Shown: positions 27,817 through 36,591 of the stretch, piece after piece
Numbering within the stretch: the stretch's first letter is position 1
How the letters are laid out: each line of letters begins with the position of its first letter
Source: Microbacteriaceae bacterium
Lineage (GTDB): Bacteria > Actinomycetota > Actinomycetes > Actinomycetales > Microbacteriaceae
Length of the DNA stretch: 36,591 bases
Assembly: GCA_947444785.1 (NCBI GenBank)
Contig: CANFBG010000008.1
Span: 1-36,591 of the forward strand
Direction of reading: 5' to 3'
Notes under the pieces: generated by a model
The model's input: the letters and a program-made list of their open reading frames with translations, nothing else
The model's database searches: none
What the model was told of the DNA's origin: nothing
Translations under genes and position numbers: made by a program

Positions 27817-28332
27817 ATGGAGACCTTCGCGTCAATCACGATCGGAGCCGCGTTCGCTGCGCTCTACCTAGGTGTGATTGTCTTCGCGATCGTTCAGATC
27901 TATCGGCGGCCCGAGCTCAGTGAGCTCGAGAAGGCCGTCTGGATCGTGGCGGTGTTTCTCGCGCCGGTGATCAGCGCCATCGTGTGGTTCCTCGCCGGCT
28001 CGCATCCGTTCGGATTTCGTCTGACTCGCGACCGCCGGAAGGAGCGACCGAGGCTGCTCGATTGTCTCTGGGCAGGCTCCTTGCCCGCTTGGCCACCTCG
28101 GGCGCATGACAGTGTTGGCGGATGGACTGGCCGCACGCTGAACTCATCGTCACAGAGCGACTCTCGTTGGAACCGCTGCGGATGGAACACGCGGACTCAA
28201 TGGTCGCTGTGCTCGCCGGTGCGTCGCTTTATGAATTCACGGGAGGGGTCGCGCCGACACTGGATCGGCTCCGCAGCCGCTTCGCCGCTCAGTCGGTCGG
28301 GCACTCGGCTGATGGCTCGCAAGGGTGGCTGA
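27817..28332 (+). CDS. PLDc_N domain membrane protein; ORF runs on out of frame into the downstream GNAT
   Basis: First ~75 aa: IVFAIVQIYRRPELSELEKAVWIVAVFLAPVISAIVWFLAGSHPF (PLDc_N); remaining ~95 aa are low-quality Arg/Ser-rich sequence overlapping the next gene. Confidence 0.6.
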   Translation: METFASITIGAAFAALYLGVIVFAIVQIYRRPELSELEKAVWIVAVFLAPVISAIVWFLAGSHPFGFRLTRDRRKERPRLLDCLWAGSLPAWPPRAHDSVGGWTGRTLNSSSQSDSRWNRCGWNTRTQWSLCSPVRRFMNSREGSRRHWIGSAAASPLSRSGTRLMARKGG

Positions 28333-28538
28333 ACTGGGTCGTGCGCCTTGCTGCCACCGACGATCCACTGGGTTTCGTGCAGGCGACTGTTACGCTCGAC
28401 TGGCTGCGATCGAAGGGAGTCAGCCATTTCGTCGCCCACATCCATCCGGATCACCAGGCCTCGATGGGCGTCGCGCGGAAACTGGGCCTGAGCCCGAGTC
28501 TTGCCGAGAAAGACGGCGAGGTTCGCTGGGAGTCCTGA
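28122..28538 (+). pseudogene. GNAT-family acetyltransferase with internal in-frame deletion
   Basis: N-terminal LIVTERLSLEPLRMEHADSMVAVLA...WLNWVVRL...GFVQATVT fused directly to DWLRSKGVSHFVAHIHPDHQASMGVARKLGL; no acetyl-CoA binding (Q/R)xxGxG/A motif between them. Confidence 0.65.
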
Positions 28539-28544
28539 ATTGCG

Positions 28545-29198
28545 TCAGACGAGGCCGAGGAGGGCGCGGAAGGCGCTCACACCCTCGACCTCAAGTGGCG
28601 GCTGGGGGCGGTTCAGGGTGGCGGCGGTGAGCACCAGGCTCTGACTCAGGGCGACTTCGCCGTCCCGTCGATTCAGGCGAGTGATGCCGTTTTCGCGATA
28701 GCCGACCTTTCTCGAGACGGCGAGGGAGGCGGGATTGTCCAGGAAGGCCGCTGAGGTGACCTCTTCGGCGGCCAGGTGATCGAACATGAAGGCGCAAAGC
28801 GTTTGGCGCATCATCGTGCCGATGCCTCGGCCGTGGTGCTGCATGCCCAGCCACGAGCCGGTCTCGCCCGTTCTCGTTATCAGGTAGTCCTTCGTCGAAA
28901 TGCTCTGGCAGCCCACGACCTCGCCGTCGTAGCGCACCGTTGTCTCGAGAGTCCAGGACGCGGGTGAGAAGGCAGCTCGTTGTGCCCAGTGGTACTGAAG
29001 GAGCCGCTGGCGAACCTCGCTGGGGGAGCCCGAGGTCCATGGGAAGAAGAACGGCATCTCGGCAGGGGAATGGATGCCGTTCCGGACGAGGGCATCGAGC
29101 TCGGGAAAGTCGGAGTCCCTGACGGGAGAAAGCGACACCGGGCCGCAGGTGATCGTCAGGGCGAAGGGTGGCCACAGTTCGTTGATATTTCGGGGCAT
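28545..29198 (-). CDS. GNAT-family N-acetyltransferase (RimJ/RimL-like)
   Basis: VSLSPVRDSDFPELDALV...GETGSWLGMQHHGRGIGTMMRQTLCAFMFDHLAAEEVTSAAFLDNPASLAVSRKVGY. Confidence 0.92.
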   Translation of the reverse strand: MPRNINELWPPFALTITCGPVSLSPVRDSDFPELDALVRNGIHSPAEMPFFFPWTSGSPSEVRQRLLQYHWAQRAAFSPASWTLETTVRYDGEVVGCQSISTKDYLITRTGETGSWLGMQHHGRGIGTMMRQTLCAFMFDHLAAEEVTSAAFLDNPASLAVSRKVGYRENGITRLNRRDGEVALSQSLVLTAATLNRPQPPLEVEGVSAFRALLGLV

Positions 29199-29267
29199 TT
29201 CAACACCCTACGCGCGGTTCCGGCGGCCTGATTTTGCGGGCAAAGCCCGGTGGTGGAAGATTCACTC

Positions 29268-29921
29268 ATGAGCCACAGCGATCACCACTCCGACCACGAC
29301 GCAGTCCACGAAACCGACACCGTCGGCGACAAGTGGGACAGGCGATACTCCGAGATGGCGGAGCTGTGGAGCGGGGAGCCGAATGCGACCCTCGTGAAGG
29401 AGACGCGTGGGCTTCGCCCCGGGCGCGCGCTCGACGTCGGCTGTGGCGAGGGGGCGGATGCCATCTGGCTGGCCGACGAGGGCTGGAAGGTCACCGCATT
29501 GGACGTCTCGAAGGTGGCGCTCGACCGTGCCGCGGCCCAGGCCGTTCTCGTCGGCGTTCAGGTGCGCTGGCTGCACTCGGGACTGGTCGAGGCAGGCTTG
29601 GCGCCGCGCACCTTTGAACTGGTCACCGCCCAGTACCCCGCACTGCCGCGTACCGAGGACAACGCCGCCGAGCGTGCGCTGATGGATGCCGTGGCGCTCG
29701 GTGGAACGCTGCTCATCGTGCATCACCCGGTACCCGCCGATGCTGAAGCCAACTCCCACGGCTTCAATCTCAGAGACTACGTAGGCCCGTCGCATGTCGC
29801 CGCGCTGTTGGGTGACAACTGGGAGATCGAGGTCGACGAGACCCGTCCCCGGCACGTCGCCACCGGTGCCGGATCGCACCACACCGAGGATGTCATCCTG
29901 CGGGCGCGCCGCCTGGGCTGA
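29268..29921 (+). CDS. Class I SAM-dependent methyltransferase
   Basis: ATG 29268; His/Asp-rich N-terminus MSHSDHHSDHDAVHE; ALDVGCGEGADAIWLADEGWKVTALDVSKVALDRA. Confidence 0.92.
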   Translation: MSHSDHHSDHDAVHETDTVGDKWDRRYSEMAELWSGEPNATLVKETRGLRPGRALDVGCGEGADAIWLADEGWKVTALDVSKVALDRAAAQAVLVGVQVRWLHSGLVEAGLAPRTFELVTAQYPALPRTEDNAAERALMDAVALGGTLLIVHHPVPADAEANSHGFNLRDYVGPSHVAALLGDNWEIEVDETRPRHVATGAGSHHTEDVILRARRLG

Positions 29922-29940
29922 GGTGTTTAGGCTGTAGGGC

Positions 29941-30648
29941 ATGGCTACAGTAATCCTCGTTCGACACGGTCGCACCACCGCCAATGCAACGGGCATGCTC
30001 GCCGGGAGAACGCCCGGTGTGCTCCTCGACGAGGTCGGCCGGGCGCAGGCGACAGCAACGGGGGAGAGGCTGGCCGTCGTGCCGCTCGTCGCCGTGGTCT
30101 CGAGCCCGCTGGAGCGCTGCGTGGAGACCTCGCGGTTCATTCTCGACCGCCAGCCTGCCTCGCTCGTGATGCCGATCGAAGACGACCTCAACGAGTGCGA
30201 CTACGGCGACTGGCAGGGCCGCGCGCTCGGCGAGCTCGCCAAGGAGTCGCTGTGGCCCAAGGTGCAGGCGCATCCTGCGGGCGTCACATTCCCCGGCGGG
30301 GAGTCGATGGCCTACATGCAGGCGCGCTCCGTCGCGGCGATTCGGCGTCTCGATGCCGCCTTCGAGGCCGAGCACGGCCCGGGCGCAGTGTGGGTCGCGG
30401 TGAGTCACGGCGACATCATCAAATCGATCCTTGCCGACGCCTACGGCATGCACCTCGACCTCTTCCAGCGCATCAACGTGGGCCCGGCCTCGGTGTCGAT
30501 CATCCGCTACGGGGCGAATCGCCCCGACGTCATCTCGACCAACACCGATTCGGGCGACCTGTCGTGGCTTCGAGCGGCGGCGCCCGTCGGCGACGCGCCG
30601 GTCGGTGGCGGGGCGGGCCATCAGGCTGTACCCGAGTCGCGCTCCTAA
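29941..30648 (+). CDS. Histidine phosphatase superfamily (MSMEG_4193-type phosphomutase)
   Basis: ILVRHGRTTANATGMLAGRTPGVLLDEVGRAQA, SSPLERCVETS, ECDYGDWQGR, VWVAVSHGDIIKSILADAYGMHLDLFQRI. Confidence 0.92.
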   Translation: MATVILVRHGRTTANATGMLAGRTPGVLLDEVGRAQATATGERLAVVPLVAVVSSPLERCVETSRFILDRQPASLVMPIEDDLNECDYGDWQGRALGELAKESLWPKVQAHPAGVTFPGGESMAYMQARSVAAIRRLDAAFEAEHGPGAVWVAVSHGDIIKSILADAYGMHLDLFQRINVGPASVSIIRYGANRPDVISTNTDSGDLSWLRAAAPVGDAPVGGGAGHQAVPESRS

Positions 30649-30657
30649 GATATCTCC

Positions 30658-31206
30658 ATGCCAACAATCGTCCATGAGTTCGCCTGGCCCGATCGCGTCG
30701 TCATCGGCACCGTCGGTCAGCCTGGGTCGCGCACCTTCTACCTGCAGGTTCGCAGCGGCCGGCAGATCGTCAGCGTCACGCTCGAGAAGCAGCAGTCCAT
30801 GCTCTTGGCCGAGAAGATCGATGAGATCCTCGACCAGCTGATGGCCACCGAGGGCAACCCGCTCAGCATTCCGACGATCACCCCCATTGAGCTCGTCGAC
30901 AACGACCCGCTCGAGCAGCCCGTGCAGGAGGAGTTCCGTGCCGGGGCCATGGGACTGGGTTGGGATCCCTCGACGGCGCAGATCGTGATCGAGGCTTTCC
31001 CGACGGTGGAGTCCGATGAGGACGAATCTTTCGAGGAGACGACGTCGCCCGAGGAAATGCTCGTCGTTCGGATCCCTGTCGGTACCGCCCGCGCATTCTC
31101 CATGCGCACTCGCGAGGTCGTCGGTGCCGGTCGCCCGCTCTGCCCGCTCTGCGCCAACCCCGTGGACCCGGAAGGTCACACCTGCACCTTCCCCGACGGC
31201 TTCTAA
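30658..31206 (+). CDS. DUF3090 family protein with C-terminal zinc ribbon
   Basis: HEFAWPDRVVIGTVGQPGSRTFYLQVRSGRQIVSVTLEKQQSMLLAEKI...CPLCANPVDPEGHTCTFPDGF. Confidence 0.92.
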   Translation: MPTIVHEFAWPDRVVIGTVGQPGSRTFYLQVRSGRQIVSVTLEKQQSMLLAEKIDEILDQLMATEGNPLSIPTITPIELVDNDPLEQPVQEEFRAGAMGLGWDPSTAQIVIEAFPTVESDEDESFEETTSPEEMLVVRIPVGTARAFSMRTREVVGAGRPLCPLCANPVDPEGHTCTFPDGF

Positions 31207-31208
31207 CC

Positions 31209-31976
31209 ATGGCTGAGGCCAGGCTCCTCGACGGCAGCCTCGAGCTCACCGGTCGAATCGAGACGGCCTCGAACGCGAGCTTCCTCGGCAGCATCGACGG
31301 CGTGCTGGTGATCTATAAGCCGATTGCCGGGGAGCAGCCGCTGTGGGACTTTCCCGACGGTGACCTCGCGGGTCGCGAGGCTGCGGCCTACCTCGTGTCA
31401 GAGGCGTTCGGCTGGAATGTGGTGCCCCAAACGTGGCTCCGCGACGGCCCGCTGGGCATGGGCATGGTGCAACTTTGGCAGGAGACCGACCCGGAACAGG
31501 ATGCCGTCGACCTGGTCGCCAAGAAGGCCGTGCCCGAGAGCGGATGGCGGCGGGTTTTCGACGGCAAAGACGAGCGGGGCCGCTCGGTTGCCCTCATCCA
31601 CGAGGACTCAGCGGCTCTTCGACGGATGGCGGTGTTCGACGTCGTCGTCAACAATGCCGACCGCAAGGGCGATCACGTTCTGGCGATGGCCGACGGTCAC
31701 CGTTACGGCGTCGATCACGGGCTCACCTTCCACGCCGAGCACAAGTTGCGAACGGTGCTGTGGGGCTGGCTGGGTGAAGACCTCAACGACGCCGAGCGAG
31801 AGGGCATCGCCCGGGTGCGCGCAGCCCTTGGCGCTGAGCTCGGCCAGTCGCTCGAAAGCCTGATCACGGCGGAGGAGATCCAGGAATTGGCTGCCCGATG
31901 CGATCGTCTTCTTGCTGAGGGCACATTCCCGGCCCCGCAGGGTCGGATGCCCGCGGTGCCCTGGCCTCTGTTCTAG
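31209..31976 (+). CDS. SCO1664 family protein, PI3/PI4-kinase-like fold
   Basis: VLVIYKPIAGEQPLWDFPDGDLAGREAAAYLVSEAFGWNVVPQTWL; kinase-like motif FDVVVNNADRKGDHVL...YGVDHGLTF; 2-bp gap after DUF3090. Confidence 0.9.
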   Translation: MAEARLLDGSLELTGRIETASNASFLGSIDGVLVIYKPIAGEQPLWDFPDGDLAGREAAAYLVSEAFGWNVVPQTWLRDGPLGMGMVQLWQETDPEQDAVDLVAKKAVPESGWRRVFDGKDERGRSVALIHEDSAALRRMAVFDVVVNNADRKGDHVLAMADGHRYGVDHGLTFHAEHKLRTVLWGWLGEDLNDAEREGIARVRAALGAELGQSLESLITAEEIQELAARCDRLLAEGTFPAPQGRMPAVPWPLF

Positions 31977-31998
31977 GAACACGGCAACGCCCGCTCGG

Positions 31999-32370
31999 CT
32001 ACTTCTTTTTCTTTGCCTCGTTGAAGGCGATGGCGGAACGAATGAGATCCTGCAACGCCGCCTCGCCGGTCGCATCCGCTTCGAAGAAATCAATGGCCCG
32101 GCGCTGGTTGCCCTCGAGCTCTGCGTTGAAGAGGCCGTCGGGGTCGGGAAGCGAGGCGCCGTACATGAAGGTCAGCTTGACCTTGTTCTTGAAGATGTTG
32201 CCGACGCAGATGATCCCGCTCATCTCCCAGACGGGGGAGCCCATCCACTTCCACTCCTCGTAGACTCCGGGATCAACCGCGCGTATGGCCGCCCGAAGGC
32301 TCGCCAGCTTCGCACCACGCCAGTCGGGGTGCTTCGCGATCAGGGCGTCGATCTCCTCGGTGGGGGTCAT
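31999..32370 (-). CDS. DUF1801 domain-containing protein
   Basis: EEIDALIAKHPDWRGAKLASLRAAIRAVDPGVYEEWKWMGSPVWEMSGIICVGNIFKNKVKLTFMYGASLPDP. Confidence 0.92.
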   Translation of the reverse strand: MTPTEEIDALIAKHPDWRGAKLASLRAAIRAVDPGVYEEWKWMGSPVWEMSGIICVGNIFKNKVKLTFMYGASLPDPDGLFNAELEGNQRRAIDFFEADATGEAALQDLIRSAIAFNEAKKKK

Positions 32371-33008
32371 CGGTCCGTAACCTTCTCTGTCGTGGTGGCC
32401 TCCCAGACGAAGCCGTCGGGATCGGTGAACGCGCCCGAGTCGCCGCCGAGGATGAGGCGGTGGCTTCCACTGCCATCCGGGGCGACTCCGGCGTCTTTGG
32501 CGAGCGCGTTGAAGCCGTAGAGCGCAAGCTTGACGGGGCTCTCGGGCGTGGTGAACTCGACATATTTGCGGCCGTAGCTCTTCGCGACTGCCAGCCCGCG
32601 ATCAACCAGGAAATTCTTGGTTGCGGCGACATCCCGCGCGCCCAGCAGCAACACGATGGATTCGAATGTTCGACTCGCCGGCGCGGTGTCCTTCTTGTGT
32701 GAGGTCGCAACCTTCCAGATCGATCCGTCGGGAGACTGAATGACGCCCCCGAACCCCCAGAACGACTTTGCAGCCGGCTTCAACGATTTAGCACCCGCGT
32801 CAAGCGCCGCATCCAGCAGGGCGCGGACATTGGCGGGCTGTGCAACGAGCAGGGAGAGGTGGAAACCGCGGAAGCCCGACGTGGGCGCCGCTGTTGATTC
32901 ACGCAGCCCCAGTTGGCCGGTCACTCCGAACGCTCTCGTGTAGAACTCGGTGGCCTCATCGACGTTGTCTACCTCGAGGCTGACGGACTCAAGAAACGGC
33001 ATGCTCAT
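32367..33008 (-). CDS. VOC-family (glyoxalase/bleomycin resistance-like) protein, two tandem modules
   Basis: FLESVSLEVDNVDEATEFYTRAFG...GFRGFHLSLLVAQPANV; second module FESIVLLLGARDVAATKNFLVDRGL; 4-bp overlap with the DUF1801 gene. Confidence 0.9.
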   Translation of the reverse strand: MSMPFLESVSLEVDNVDEATEFYTRAFGVTGQLGLRESTAAPTSGFRGFHLSLLVAQPANVRALLDAALDAGAKSLKPAAKSFWGFGGVIQSPDGSIWKVATSHKKDTAPASRTFESIVLLLGARDVAATKNFLVDRGLAVAKSYGRKYVEFTTPESPVKLALYGFNALAKDAGVAPDGSGSHRLILGGDSGAFTDPDGFVWEATTTEKVTDR

Positions 33009-33122
33009 CCTTCGGGGTTCTGGTCAGGCCCTACTGACGGCGATTATCCTATCCACCCCGGTAGGGTTTGCATCGCAACTCTGCCGAAACCGGGGGACGG
33101 CATTCACTGAAGGAGGCACCCG

Positions 33123-35483
<2,361 letters not shown>

Positions 35484-35539
35484 CGCCCAGTACTTCGTTG
35501 CAGGCGCGGTGCCAACGTCCGTTCGAATAAAATCGACCT

Positions 35540-36187
35540 ATGCCCAGTCTTCTGCACCTCGACTCATCGTCCGACCTCACGACCTCGCGCTCGCGGGCCA
35601 TCACCCAGACCTTCGCCGACACGTGGCGCGGACTCGGCGATGACCACGTGGTTATCTATCGCGACCTGCACACAGACGCCCTGCCCCACCTATCGGATGC
35701 GTCGCTGCACTTCCCGCCGCACCTGCGGCCGGCAGGTGCCAGCCCCAGCGCCGCGCAGGAGGCCCTGCAATCGGAGATCATTGCCGAGCTGCTCGCCGCC
35801 GACGTCGTGCTTATCGGGGTGCCGCTCTACAACTACTCCATGCCCTCGACCTTGAAGGCGTGGATCGACTACATCCACGTGCCGGCAGTCACCGCGCCGT
35901 TCGACGACCCGGCGACACAGCAGCCGATGGCTGGACGTCCGGTCGTGCTCATCTCCACCCGAGGAGGTGCATACGACCGGGGGACACCAACCGAGTTCGA
36001 TGACCACGCACTTCCGGCCTTAAAGCTCATACTGGAGGATGCGCTGGGTATGGCCCTCGAGGCGATCGTCGCCACGCGCACGCTCAGTGAACGCTTCGGG
36101 GCTCCGGCAGACGAGGTCGACAAGCAGCACGCCGAGCTTGCTGCCGCACACGAGGCTGCGGTTGAGGCTGCGCGTCGACTGGGCTAG
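35540..36187 (+). CDS. azoR: FMN-dependent NADH-azoreductase-like / flavodoxin-fold NAD(P)H dehydrogenase
   Basis: LLHLDSSSDLTTSRSRAITQTFADTW...ADVVLIGVPLYNYSMPSTLKAWIDYI...ISTRGGAYDRGTPTEFDD. Confidence 0.88.
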   Translation: MPSLLHLDSSSDLTTSRSRAITQTFADTWRGLGDDHVVIYRDLHTDALPHLSDASLHFPPHLRPAGASPSAAQEALQSEIIAELLAADVVLIGVPLYNYSMPSTLKAWIDYIHVPAVTAPFDDPATQQPMAGRPVVLISTRGGAYDRGTPTEFDDHALPALKLILEDALGMALEAIVATRTLSERFGAPADEVDKQHAELAAAHEAAVEAARRLG

Positions 36188-36220
36188 AGCATTACTGCCG
36201 ATCGAGCTAGCGAAAGTTCC

Positions 36221-36250
36221 TTGTAAATACTTTCCACAGCCTCGTATTAA
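36221..36250 (+). promoter_or_regulatory. Candidate promoter of the DUF222 gene
   Basis: TTGTAA-N18-TATTAA in a locally AT-rich intergenic segment, 26 bp upstream of the ATG. Confidence 0.4.
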
Positions 36251-36276
36251 GCTTCGAATCTCCGTAGAATAGTGTC

Positions 36277-36591
36277 ATGACAACGATTCCGGAGCAGCTC
36301 ACAGAAGCGACCATCGCGGTCGCGTCTGTGGAGTGCACCGCGTCGAGTGTCGGCGCCCTGACCGACGGGGCCCTCATCGAGTCCCTCGCCCTCGCGGCGT
36401 TGCTCTGCCGGGCCTCCGACCGGCATGCCGCGGCCCTGTCAGCCGAGATCGCCCAACGTTCCCGGTACGAACTCGGCGCCAACCGGCTCTCGTCCCGGGA
36501 AGGACACAAAGATGCCACCGCGATGATCCAAGCGACCCTGAAATCCTCCAAAGTCGACGCCGCCCGCAGCATCCAAGTCGGTACCCTTCTC
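36277..36591 (+). CDS. DUF222 (13E12 repeat family) / HNH endonuclease-type protein, 3' end truncated by window edge
   Basis: Not in the ORF track because it has no stop; translation MTTIPEQLTEATIAVASVECTASSVGALTDGALIESLALAALLCRASDRHAAALSAEIAQRSRYELGANRLSSREGHKDATAMIQATLKSSKVDAARSIQVGTLL matches the DUF222 N-terminus. Confidence 0.82.
   Translation, partial: MTTIPEQLTEATIAVASVECTASSVGALTDGALIESLALAALLCRASDRHAAALSAEIAQRSRYELGANRLSSREGHKDATAMIQATLKSSKVDAARSIQVGTLL

Noticed and set aside
29893-31179. 428-aa and other minus-strand ORFs opposite the phosphatase/DUF3090 genes
   Set aside because: Antisense artefacts; plus-strand products have clear family motifs
29268-33008. Biosynthetic gene cluster or defence island around methyltransferase, phosphatase, VOC and GNAT genes
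   Set aside because: Genes are mixed in strand and of housekeeping or generic families; no synthase, NRPS/PKS, RiPP precursor or known defence gene is present
36254-36269. Possible LexA/SOS box upstream of the DUF222 gene (TCGAAT-CTCC-GTAGAA)
   Set aside because: Only the left half fits TCGAAC-N4-GTTCGA; the right half matches at about 3 of 6 positions

Overview
High-GC actinobacterial chromosomal window, Microbacteriaceae-like by gene content and codon usage. It carries about 40 protein-coding genes and no recognisable rRNA, tRNA, CRISPR array or IS element. Main blocks: (i) secreted or envelope proteins (lipoprotein, PKD-domain protein, HtrA-type protease) followed by a strong hairpin terminator; (ii) a biotin ECF transporter cluster bioY-bioM-bioN with a CHY zinc-finger ORF, divergent from a TetR regulator that looks like BioQ, with two tandem BioQ-type palindromes in the intergenic region; (iii) a complete Mrp Na+/H+ antiporter operon with fused A/B subunits (order A/B-C-D-E-F-G); (iv) a HutD-like cupin coupled to an APC permease; (v) the uncharacterised actinobacterial trio histidine phosphatase / DUF3090 / SCO1664-type PI4K-like kinase; (vi) a UvrA-like ABC protein lacking the UvrB-binding region; (vii) a truncated DUF222/HNH-type (13E12) gene at the right edge. 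The observations most worth a second look are the PI4K-like kinase operon without adjacent mshC, the BioQ operators plus the CHY zinc-finger gene coupled to bioYMN, an internally deleted GNAT overlapping a run-on PLDc_N ORF, and a C-terminally truncated AlkD-like gene. I did not find a convincing wholly new system; the PI4K-like operon is the best candidate for undescribed biology. All family assignments come from reading motifs and were not checked by database search.
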